From contig KN817528.1 of the NCBI GenBank assembly GCA_000827495.1, positions 124,001 to 188,000 on the forward strand: a DNA stretch of 64,000 nucleotides, read 5' to 3'. The notes under the pieces were generated by a model. The model did not search any database. It saw only the letters and a list, made by a program, of their open reading frames with translations, and was not told the origin of the DNA. A program made the position numbers and the translations under genes. Below are positions 49,935-60,026 of this stretch, piece by piece (position 1 is the stretch's first letter; each line of letters starts with the position of its first letter). Origin of the DNA: Hypholoma sublateritium FD-334 SS-4. Its lineage: Eukaryota > Basidiomycota > Agaricomycetes > Agaricales > Strophariaceae.

Positions 49935-50705
49935 ATGTCCAACACCTCGTCTCGCATTCCATCTATACCACGACCACCTCCATCGCCTCTTCGAGCGACG
50001 GCGGCAGCTGCAACACCTATACATTCGGTATCAGGAAGCCCTGGCTCTTCGTCTGTGACTACTACCAGCTCCACCGCGACAGCTGCAAGGCGACAGACCG
50101 CCTCACCGACACCGCCACCCGGTCAGAAAATGCGCGCTAGGGACCTTCTGCGCCAGCATTATGGCTTAGGTATCGGCCCTCCACCTCCCCGACCGGGTAA
50201 CACGCAGGATCCCATGGACTTGAGCACGTCTCTTCTTTAATGCTATCATCAGAGGGTAGAAATAATGTGTCTTTTCCAGATTCCCCAGCCTTTGACGCAA
50301 AGAGCTATTATGAGCAATTAATTACTACTTCATCACTACCATCCCTTCTGAAGCGCGAAAATGAGCTCCTTACTGGTCAGCTTTGGTCTAATCCCTCTTT
50401 TGGTACACGATCAACGGTTAAAATTAAAATTCCCAGAGATCCGACAGTTGGACGGCGAGCGCCAATCGCTGGTTTACAACCATCATCACGAACTCATTGC
50501 GGCTAGCGACACGATATCAGCGGTGAGCGATTTGTAATGAGTAAACTACCTTTTGTCTGATATTCTGTAGATGAAAACGAGAGCGGAGAGCCTTGACGGA
50601 GATCTAGAGCTATTGCGAGCAGCCTTTTCTGAAATTTCACGGTTGACCGCGGAAGTCTCCGCAGATCACACAGATGAACCCAAGATGAACCTATTCGCTC
50701 AATAA
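49935..50705 (+). CDS. VPS51: GARP/EARP tethering complex subunit Vps51
   Basis: Four exons (49935-50196, 50280-50375, 50437-50522, 50571-50705) give 192 residues. After a Ser/Pro/Thr-rich N-terminus, RARDLLRQHYGLG leads into the Vps51 N-terminal helical domain: SPAFDAKSYYEQLI, LPSLLKRENELLTEIRQLDG, SLVYNHHHELIAASDTISA, then MKTRAESLDGDLELLRAAF. Vps51 joins Vps52-54 and binds the SNARE Tlg1 to tether endosome-derived vesicles at the trans-Golgi. The protein is of the short, yeast-like kind, not the longer animal form. The donor at 50197 (GTAACA) was chosen because it is the only one that restores the frame. Convergent with GTPase copy 4. Confidence 0.85.
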
Positions 50706-50960
50706 CCTCCCACATACAGACTCATTTCAATGATCAAATACCATGGAGAAATGATAATTCCGAATCTCGTCCCGTATTTCACCTCTTCCGACTTCGCTGC
50801 CCGCTTCGAACTACGCGTGTCAAGTTTGGCCTGAATTCATATAATACTCAGTTCCAATTGCATCGCCACTATCAACAGCAGGGATGGGTTTTCTACGACC
50901 AGGTTAAGAAATGTGCACCTTTAAAGGCCATCGGATACAAATCGGATACTCACATTGTCT

Positions 50961-51910
50961 TCAAAAAAGTTTGGCGAACCACTTTCCAATCTTGCGCATT
51001 AGCTTGTCTGGCTCCTTGAGGTGGGGTCGAATTAACTCCAAAAGCTCTCGCACTTTCTCCAGAGTAATCTTAGATGCTTCTGAACTGTTCCAAACTTCGT
51101 TGATGATAGCCCACGCCGAATCCGGTGTATTATAAAAGCGTTTCATAGCGTTAGGTTGAAGTTCAAAAATCTGCTGAAGCTGTTCTTCTTTTCTGGCATC
51201 TGCATCACAGTGGCTTTGATCGGTACCATCAGACCATTTGGTCGTCACAACGAAGACACCGGGGGGGTTTTCTATGTGGGTAGGGTTCATCATACCCGGG
51301 GTTTTTGCTACCCTAGGCTGGGTAATCTCGAATAGAAACAGAATACCAACAAGTTTGGCTTTTGGTCTAATTGAAGTGGGTGTTACGTCATTAGCAATTC
51401 TGAATGTGGATGTTGCCACTCACTCTTGTCGCAGCCACTCAATAATGAGTTTTAGTTGTTTGTCATCTCCTTCAGCAGTTGTATCGTTGAATCCTGGGGT
51501 ATCAATAAGTCGAACGGATCTATTTGGACGGTCAGGATCGCTCAGTATATATTCTTGAGGCGGGCCTGTGCAGGATTCGAGTCCGTCCCCGATTTTTGGG
51601 TTAGGGGGGACACTCATATGTTTGCCTGCTACATATATGAACTAGAAAAAGACTTCAGTCATGAGTATTTATGTCTAGCCAATAACATTACATTACTCTT
51701 CCCAACACCAGTTTGTCCCAGTATTCTAATGACACTCTGAATATTTGACCGATGGGCGCTAATATGCAGTCAACCTACATGATAACAGGAGGTTTTTCAT
51801 CCACATCGGCTCTGACTCGAAAATAAGCTTAGTGTACTAGCAGGATAATAAGATTCCTACCCTTGCTCGGATCTCTTCGATAGCTTCAGTTTCCTAGGCG
51901 TTGCTCCCAT
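50961..51910 (-). CDS. AIG1/GIMAP-like P-loop GTPase, copy 4
   Basis: Five exons on the minus strand (51861-51910, 51779-51811, 51692-51725, 51424-51641, 50961-51366) give 246 residues, the shortest copy. G1 is GQTGVGKSN in a 34-nt exon, reading from KPPVIIIL. Then follow SCT (LESCTGPPQEY), G3 DTPGFND, a WLRQE segment spliced to PKAKLVGILFLFEITQPR, and G4 TTKWS. The tail ends in an aromatic amphipathic helix (LMRKIGKWFAKLF). Compared with copies 1 and 3 the C-terminal helical region is short, and its closest relatives in the window are the two domains of the gene at 60027-61861. The basic N-terminus (MGATPRKLKLSKRSEQ) begins with Met-Gly, which could allow myristoylation; that is speculative. 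Confidence 0.83.
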
Positions 51911-52751
51911 ATTCGTCGATCGACGGGTGAGGAACACTTAGAGATTCAGAGGAAGTGTGACACGCAAGCAAGGAATTTAGACCAATATGAGATCCAAGGA
52001 TTTTGAGACTAGTGTGTCCACCACGAAGGAGGCGCACGAAGAACACATGTATGAAGGTAGGAGTCACTGGTACCTCATGTGTGGAACGTGTAGTACGCAC
52101 AGTTACTGCCTATCAGCTTGAACTTTGGTAAATCAGTGGGATAATTATAAGTTGAATGAGTTGTAAACTAGCTTGTTCCTGAGAAGACTCAGTATAATTA
52201 GGCAACCAATTCATCGTCAAGCAATATCAATCGGACTTGTGAGTAATTTACTGAGATTTGTCAATTAGGGCAGATTTTCTATACATGGTAATTCTATTTC
52301 CGTTAAACAGGGCCTGTTCGGCGGCCCGTCGTTAGTTAAATTTAGACATCCTTTTTATTTTTTTATAGCTCACACAAAGCTCACACGGTGTTCTATGCAC
52401 ATAGATCTGACATAAGAATGCCGCTTGGCACGGCAAGTCGACGGCTGGAGAAATCCAGCTTTGCGCGCAATTCTTTCTCCCTTTAGCTACTAAGGAGCAG
52501 TCATACAAAAGAAGTCGTACAACTTCCAGATGAAAAGCGGGCTAGGTTTACCTCGGCCAAATTGGACCCAAGTGTTAGGTGCTAGCCTACCAACAACCGA
52601 GCAAACGATCACAGTGATCGTCCATATGTTGCAAATGTCTTGGCGAGATCATATCACGTGCAGGAAGAAAGTGGCCTGATGTGCAAAAAAGAAAGAATAT
52701 AATTACAAAAAGAGAGAACGGAGAAGTGACCCATACCTTTCATTGGACATC
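51911..52751. other. Intergenic stretch before ERG3
   Basis: No supported gene. Contains GGGCCTGTTCGGCGG (52309-52323) followed by AT-rich sequence and a T-rich run near 52351-52366. A 51894-52100 minus-strand frame is unsupported. Confidence 0.4.
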
Positions 52752-53955
52752 ATGGATCTCGTTCTCAACATAGCGGACGACTGGATTCTCGATAAAGCTT
52801 GGGCTCGTGTTGTTCCCCTCTCCGCCTTCACCGCTTCCTCAGAAATCATTAGTTCGCTAAATTCGACCGCCAAATATCTTGCTCTTTCGGGGTCACCGTC
52901 GACATGGTCGCAGCTGGTATCCCATCTACCTCATCCGCCGTTGTCATATAACGAAATTGCCTCACTGAATCCTCAATCCCAACAACTCATTTCAGGGTGG
53001 CCACGCGACTATATTCCTCGCCAAATCCTATCACTCTCCCTCCTGACGTTGATTGGAATACATCTTCTGTACTTCATTTTTGCCGGCCTCTCATTCCAGT
53101 ATATCTTCAATCACGAAATGATGCGCCATCCAAGATTCCTAAAAAACCAAGTCAGGCTCGAAATTCAAACTAGTCTACAGGCCTTTCCTGTCATGACGCT
53201 GTTGACATTGCCTTGGTTCCAAGCTGAAGTGATGGGATATTCAAAGCTTTACGACGGCGTGGATACATATGGTTATTTCTACCTATTTGCTTCCGTGCCC
53301 TTGTATGTGACCCCCTGGAATCGACCGTTGAGTTGCTCACTTTTTGCTTCAGGTATCTCTTGTTCACAGATTATTGTATCTATTGGATACATCGATGGCT
53401 GCATATTCCTTTCATCTACAAGCACATCCATAAGCCTCATCATAAATGGATCAGTGAGTTAAATTGTCCTTTCTCTGTTGCACGAAGCTTACAATATCTA
53501 GTTCCCACTCCATTCGGCTCTCACGCATTCCACCCTGTAGACGGCTATCTGCAGTCAGTGCCATACCACCTTTTCATTTTCATATTCCCTCTTCATCGCG
53601 TTTTATACCTTGTATTGTTCGTTCTGGTTAACTTCTGGAGTATCTTTGTGCGTGTTACTCCGTTCTTTACACGATCACCGACTCAGTTTTCTGGTGCAGA
53701 TTCACGACTCAGATATGATTACCGGTCATATCTTCGAAAAGGCGATCAATGGACCTGCCCATCACACCCTGCATCACCTCTACTTCACTGTCAATTATGG
53801 ACAAGTAAGTGCTCCCCATTTGATTCTCTTAGTCGGTGGCTCATAAATGTATCTAGTACTTCACTTGGGCAGATCGCGCAGGCGGATCTTACCGCCAACC
53901 AGAGTCGCATCTTGATCCCTTGCTAGAGGTCAAGGCACTCAAAAAGGAAGACTGA
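52752..53955 (+). CDS. ERG3: C-5 sterol desaturase (Erg3)
   Basis: Five exons (52752-53302, 53353-53453, 53502-53647, 53700-53804, 53857-53955) give 333 residues. Membrane segments include LSLLTLIGIHLLYFIFAGL and LFIFIFPLHRVLYLVLFVL. The three His boxes of the fatty-acid-hydroxylase superfamily that bind the di-iron centre are present: HRWLH, HKPHH and HHTLHH, followed by YFTWADRAGGSYR, typical of sterol desaturases. Erg3 introduces the C5-C6 double bond of episterol in the ER using O2 and cytochrome b5, a late step of ergosterol synthesis. The ATG at 52752 is the first in a suitable context. The family match is strong; assignment to Erg3 rather than another sterol desaturase rests on overall length and motif sequence. 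Confidence 0.9.
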
Positions 53956-54903
53956 ATCAGTCGGTATTGCTTGATTTGTATAATTATTTACTTACGAAGG
54001 GGTCGATTTTCATGGTAAACATGGGGATTTGCTACCTATTGCTTGCTACCATCTATTATTTTAATACACACAGACCAACCTGGTAGTGTTCATAGACACC
54101 TTTCAATTACATGTTTGTGGTCGCCATTGTTGGCCAAATTTTCCAGTCTAGACCGTTCACTGAGCTTTCTATGTAATAACTTATAAGTACCCATGTTGTC
54201 TGATTTGGAGGACCAACAGCAGCGAGTATGTACATATTGAGCATAAATTACATGCAGTAACTAAATCATTGTTACTTACCTTAAAGCCAGTGGAGCAAAA
54301 GGTCAGCTCTGTACTACTGCCTGGTGCAGTGTCTGAACTGGCCGCGGAAGAGGACGACGCGGCCGAGCACCGAGCCGCTCTTGCCGGTCTTCGTCAACGG
54401 CAACCTCGATGATCCGAATTCAATGCTCTCGCTCAACTCTCCCCTCATCACGTCAGGAGGCGAGTACTTCAGTTTGAGAACTAGGTAAACACCAGTACTG
54501 ACAGAGTCCTTTGTCGATTCACATACAGGCTCAAACAATTTAGATGGCCCAGCAATGGCTCAGTATCATGTATCAAGTTGGATAGGTAAAAGTTTCTAAA
54601 AGGATTGTAATAGTCCGCTCCGGGACTTGAACAAGGCTAAGTAGACAATTGCCTTCATTCGCGCTTCAACACTTCTCAATGATGTACCCGTGTACTCTAC
54701 ACCGGTCCCTGAACGGACCAAAGAACCCAGAGCAAAAGGAAATAACGACAGACCGACACACACGGTGTCAGGCAGCTAAATACTGGCATCGGCGCGACTT
54801 GTTGAAACGAACCCATACATATATGCGCGGCAGAACCAGGTTTTGTCCTCAACAGCCATATATCTGACGAGATATATCCTCGAACACGCATTTACACGCT
54901 ACC
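53956..54903. other. Intergenic stretch between ERG3 and the P450
   Basis: AT-rich except for a GC-rich, coding-like island at about 54290-54480, described as a separate weak entry. No other signal. Confidence 0.35.
54193..54412 (+). CDS. Possible tiny two-exon gene or gene fragment (52 aa)
   Basis: ATG at 54193 (MLSDLEDQQQR) ends at a GTATGT donor (54226). After a 61-nt intron, exon 2 (54287-54412) runs PVEQKVSSVLLPGAVSELAA then an acidic, Arg-ending tail to TGA; phase is kept. The second exon is GC-rich against AT-rich surroundings. However, another frame of the same DNA also reads open and natural from about 54310 to 54480 (FVNGNLDDPNSMLSLNS, then SGGEYFSLRTR). The region may therefore be a fragment of a different gene, and I cannot decide between them. 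No family recognised. Confidence 0.25.
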
Positions 54904-57134
54904 ATGGCATTCCTGGCCGCTTGCCCTCAATTGGATGCACTATTAGACATTGCAGCTGTAGGCGTTGTGAGTAGTTCAGTCGACCGTCATATTTTCATTT
55001 CTAACCTAATTCTATATGCCTGTGCAGTGCGTCCATTACATCTTCAAGAAAACGGAAACGCACGAACCATTACTATTTCTTCCTTTAATCTTTGGCGTAC
55101 CAGCGATCTTGACGAAATTCTATCACCCTCGTGCGGCCGGTCTATTAAGTACGATAGTGATTGTATCTGGGACTTTCTGGGCATCGCTTTTGGCGTCTAT
55201 AGGCATTTACCGCCTCTCACCCTGGCATCCTCTGGCAAAATACCCGGGTCCGATCTTGTGCAAGTTGAGCAAATTTCGCTTGGCGTACCTATGCGCCCAA
55301 GGAAAACAGCATATGGACTATCAGACATTGCATGAGAAGTATGGCGATGTCGTCAGAGTTGGTACGCTGATATTCTCGTCCTGTTTATCCGCAAAAGATG
55401 TCAGAGTGATCTTTAAATGGTCAGGTCCCAATGAAATTTCAATATGCAACGTCGACGCAGTCAATCCTTTAATGGGTAGTTTAGGGTTGCCAAAAGGCCA
55501 ATGTCAGTGTTCTATACGAGCTTTCTTTCTATTGAACTAACATGACTTCCCAGTCTGGGAAGGTCGCATCGACGAGGCGGAAGCCATTAAGCCATTGGTG
55601 GCTATACGAGACAAAACCGAACACGCCCGACGCAGACGCCCTTGGACTAGAGCGTTCAGTACTTCTGCTCTCAAAGGATATGAAGACCTTGTCATCAAGC
55701 GGTCGACACAACTGGTTGATGCTATTGCCAGCAAGTCAAACCCAGTTGATCTCACCAGATGGGTCTCATACTTTACGTGAGCTCTGAAATATCTTGATTA
55801 TATCCATAAAACTAATGGGAATATCTTGTAGGTACGACATCATGAGCGATTTAGCGTGTGTCTAGATTAAATACAAACCAAAGATCAAGTTCTGATCCTA
55901 CATTCTTCCAGATTTGGTGGCGGTTCTGAGATGCTGGCGCAAGGGGATAGCAGTGGTCTATGGCATCTATTGGAAAATGGCCAAAAGTGAGTCCGATTGT
56001 TATTTCGATATCTGCGTTTCTGATTTTGACTTTCCAATATAAGAAACGCTATTGTGATGGCACAAGTTCCATGGTTGGGAAAATTGCTGCTTCGATACCC
56101 ACTTTTTGCGGGAGGTATCAAAGCGTTCCGCGCCTACGGTAGAAATCGCGCCCTTTTAAGAAAGAAAATGGGATCCTCTCACAAAGATATCTTTCATCAT
56201 CTCGTCAGAACATATTCTGTATTCTATGCCCATCGCTCACAGTTTCCTGTGTAGATTGATGAAGATGGCGTCTTTTCCCAACCACCTTCTGTTGCCGAGA
56301 TCGCAAGTGACGGTATGTAAATTTCTAGTTGCAGTAAGGATAGCATTAAAAACCTTTCCCTATCCTAGGCTCACTTGCCATAATAGCTGGATCGGACACA
56401 ACTTCCAGTGCCATCGCAAATCTTTTATATTTCCTCATGACCCATCCGACGCCATGCAAGCGCTTACAAGCGGAAGTTGACGAGCTCGGGGACGACTTGT
56501 ATGATTGCACGAAACAAGCTCACTTGCCGTATTTGACTGCTGCCATGTTAGTTTCTCCTTAGTAGAAACTACATTACGGTTGAACAATTATACCCAGAAA
56601 CGAGAGCCTGCGGCTATTGCCCCCGATTCTGTCCGGATCGCAGCGTCAGGGCGAAAAAGGAAGCGGCGGAAAGCTGCTTGGTTCATAGTAAGTCCTTCGT
56701 TTGAATAACTAGCGCATTTTATTTATACATACACTTCTTCAAGCTATCTTCCGGAGGGTAATAGCGCCTTCATACCGACATACGCCCTCCAGAGAGACCC
56801 ACGGTACTTCTCTCCCTTTGCAGATCGCTTTATCCCCGAGCGCTGGCTCTCGGAGGATAAACGGATGGAACTCGAACCCAAGATCTTCGGAAACGGGAAT
56901 TTTGTACTCAACACTACCGCGTTCATCCCTTTTTCCACTGGTCCGGCGAATTGCGTTGGTAAGAACCTCGCGTGGATGGAAATGCGTATGGTTATTGTGT
57001 TGATCATGCGGAGGCTTGACATCCGGCTAGAGGACGGATATAATCCCCAAAGGTGGTCAAGTGACATTAAAGATCAATTCGTGACTATGAAAGGGGTGCT
57101 GCCCACAATGTTAACCCTGCGCAAAGCTGCTTGA
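54904..57134 (+). CDS. Cytochrome P450 monooxygenase
   Basis: Multi-exon gene of about 560 residues. The N-terminus is membrane-anchored with several hydrophobic segments (LLFLPLIFGVPAILT, IVIVSGTFWASLLASIGIY), then the Pro hinge HPLAKYPGP. Family motifs: an I-helix-like IIAGSDTTSSAI (A-G-x-D-T-T), the K-helix ExxR as NESLRL once a 51-nt intron in that exon is removed, FIPERW, and the heme loop FSTGPANCVGKNLAW with the axial Cys. The order and spacing are normal, so the enzyme looks intact. Class II P450s of this type sit in the ER and take electrons from CPR. The substrate (xenobiotic, terpenoid or fatty acid) is not readable, and I do not assign a CYP number. Immediate neighbours give no biosynthetic cluster. 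Confidence 0.9.
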
Positions 57135-57459
57135 AGGTCCAACTTGATACAAGGACGTCAACTTCAGGGCAATGCATAATAACGGGATTCAGTATTTATG
57201 TAACTCATGGCCACTTTTCAGCACTCTGAAACAACTGTAGAGCACATCCTATTCTGCACGAAGTTCAATTTCAAATTGACATCCTTGAATCTTAAAATAA
57301 CGTTCATGAACCAACAAAAATACGACGGAGAGAACACTTAATATACAGAACACATGTAACAAACAAGATAATAGGGGGTAAAAGCATGACGGACCTATGA
57401 GGCCACGATGAGAATTATTAAAGATTGCGAGTGGGATATATGAACCTCGTACAATAGCT

Positions 57460-58959
57460 TTACTTGCGCGCGGCCCTCTTTCTGACTTCGTCATCCTTGC
57501 AAGAATGAAGCATAATTTTGTTGGGTGCTCCGGGCGTCATTCCTGAATGCCCTTTGTGCCAGTCGTAAGAGACGGCGTAAGCAAAGATATTGCCAGTGCG
57601 ATTGAATGCGGTGGTAGAGATCGGGCCTGGGGCGGCATCAAAAGCTATAAAAGGCCGGGTTAGATAAACGCATTGGTCAGATTCAACAGGAAACTACTTT
57701 TTAGGCGGGTGCGAGCATCCTTGTCCCAGAAGTGGATAGTCCCATCAGCTCCTATAAGATGCACTTAGAAACAGAAGACCGGACATGTGCTCGAGGGGAC
57801 GAACCGCAAGTGGAAAAGGTTCCGTGAACAGGATGGAAAGAGATATCATTGACTGCATACACCAATGTCTGATCTTTGGCATTGGGGGTTGCATCACGAC
57901 GGTGGCACTTGAACGAGAAGTTGCTCCTGAGATGTTTATGAGCTCAAAAGGGAAACCGAAAGCCATTGACGAAAATTACTGTGCGTCTTTCTCTTCGACA
58001 TATCTAGAGTAAAAGGTTAGAGAGATCAATAAGGAAATTGTGATAACTTACTGTATGGCCACTCGGCCTTCAACACTCCCCACAGCAAAGCCGCTATTGA
58101 CAGGGTTAGTCGTAAAGCACGAAACAACGCGGGTCTGCCACTTCAAAGGCGACACTATAGTCTACAGACCGCAGATTAGCCAAGTAAAAAGAACAATGGA
58201 AGGAATTATTTACTTTGTAGGCAGTGTTTGGATTTGTAAGATTGAATATCTGGATGTGCCGTTCGGCCGTCCCAACAACCATGAGAGGATATTGCACATC
58301 AAAAGTATAGCACCGTTCGGGTAGAGTCACAGTGGCAACTGGGCTCGGCGTCCGCAGGTCCCAGTACTAGGTCGAAGATTTAACCACAGTGGGCGCGCAC
58401 AATGTGAACCAAAACGCACTTTGATAGTCTTGTCCCAGCTGCCTGTCGCCAGAATCCCAGCTTGAGGCGCATCCACCCATTTGACCACTTTGATAGGAGC
58501 ATCGTGTTGGGCTACTTGAGTCGCCTGTCCAGTGGTCACATCGAACATGCGGCCAGCATTATCGGCACCTCCAGAAAATATCTTGGTTCCATCCTGTAGT
58601 TCAAATTAGTGGAAGGTTTATATGAGGCTTGCATTATGCGTACTTTGTTCCAGCAAACATCCAACACTGGGCCCTGATGCTGATACATGGCCTTTCCTTG
58701 GGTTTGACCATTAGCCCCTACTTCATAGATTCGCACCTTCAAACGAATATCAATATCTTCAAAAATCATAGCTGTTTGATTCTAAACTGACACTGTTGTC
58801 CCAGCTGCCAACAGCCATATAATCGGCCTGGCTAGAGAAGGATATTGATGATATGGAATCCGTTGGAGGATCGGACACTTCAATGTCCTTCTCAGCTGTT
58901 GCCGAGGTGTTGACAGAAGCCCCCACCGTCGTGGACGCGGCGTTCGAAAAGAACGACAT
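57460..58959 (-). CDS. GLE2: mRNA export factor Rae1/Gle2, WD40 propeller
   Basis: Starts at 58959 (MSFFSNAASTTVGASVNTS) and ends ...RKRAARK at TAA 57460-57462. WD-type blades are visible in order: ISSISFSSQADYMAVGSWDN, MYQHQGPVLDVCWN, RMFDVTTGQATQVAQHDAPI, GILATGSWDKTIK, CYTFDVQYPLMVVGTAERHI, FAVGSVEGRVAIQY, CHRRDATPNAKDQTLVYAVN and FHPVHGTF. The sequence between VNDISFHP and GSDG is split by short introns. The late segment AYAVSYDWHKGHSG is a Rae1/Gle2 hallmark. Gle2 binds the GLEBS motif of nucleoporin Nup116/Nup98 and takes part in mRNA export at the nuclear pore. About 350 residues, normal for the family. A housekeeping gene. Confidence 0.92.
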
Positions 58960-60026
58960 TAGATTGAGGTAACTTGAATGAAAGCAAGAGGCGGAAACGC
59001 GAGATTAGAAAGAAATGAGTTGACTGAAGGCAAGTCGCGCTCAGTGGCCGCTCAGCGCTGCCGCCAACTGTCTGGCCAATTTTGGCAAGTTATTCACGTG
59101 ATTGCTATATATGACTTACAAACAAACTTCAAGCATGTCCGACAAATTTCTATTTGACTTTCTCTCAACTCTCTTGATTTCTGTATGATAAAATAACTAC
59201 GCTTCTCAGTTAATCTCATTGAGTCTCATAGAACGCGCCTCATATATCTTGAGTGTGATACATCTCGACGATTAGGCTACTTGCCCACTTACTCTACAAC
59301 CTCGTAGAGGAAGGAATTGGCTCTTGGTGTAGATGCGTTCGCCGAGCTCACGCCAAATGGCTTGCATAGGATGTCGGTAAACGCCGCGAACCTCTCTGAC
59401 GATCCGCTGCAGGTCCGGTGCGTACGTTATGCTCGTCAAAGCTGAGTTTGGTGCCAATGGGGGAGAGGGAGAGGGAGTTGGTGAGATGTGAAGCTCAGCG
59501 TTTGGGGAGACCTATTCACAGGATCCCAGGAAGACCCCGTCGATGCCGAGGGATAGTCGGACGTCACAGGAACAAATTGTCAGCAACGAGGAGAGATCAC
59601 GATAACTAGAAGGCCTTATAGCTGCAAATTTTTGATTTTGTTGGAAGGTTTGGAATGCAACGGAGCGGTGTCGATGGTAAACGATCGAAGAGCCGTAGAG
59701 TATAAACGATGAATATAAAAAACGATGGTATAGCTGGATAAAAAGGAGAGGAGATGTGCAGGATAGACAAAGGTCAGATCCAGACCTGGTGTCCTCGCCG
59801 AGGTCCCGGGATAATTGTCTGTCGTAGTGTAGACAAAGATGACCGCGTCAATACCTGCAGGAGAGTTATTCAGGACACGAAAAGCTGCCTGATGCCCTAC
59901 ATATTCAAACAGAAATGACTAAGAAGTGAACATTTTTTTCCCACTATACCTGCCGCAGACTTTTACACGAATATAAAAGTCGTACAAAAATTTGTATAGC
60001 CCGGTTGTGGCCCAAGGGTGTCATGG
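58960..60026. other. Intergenic region with one weak coding-like island
   Basis: A minus-strand frame at 59272-59457 (from TSITYAPDLQRIVREVRGV to TKSQFLPLRG) looks protein-like and is richer in GC than its surroundings, but I could not join it to a start codon or further exons with consistent phase. Purine-rich GGGAGAGGGAGAGGGAG lies at 59459-59475. Otherwise nothing is seen. Confidence 0.35.

Noticed and set aside
51565..51590. tRNA B-box-like GGATTCGAGTCC
   Set aside because: It lies inside an exon of GTPase copy 4 (antisense of the LESCTG codons) and no cloverleaf can be drawn around it.
52309..52328. GGGCCTGTTCGGCGG resembling PIF/Harbinger-type element ends
   Set aside because: No matching inverted end, no 3-bp target duplication and no transposase within the intergenic stretch.
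54625..54650. tRNA T-arm-like segment on the minus strand (TTCAAGTCCCGG)
   Set aside because: The arm does not form the required 5-bp stem and no A box or anticodon arm is found at the right distance.
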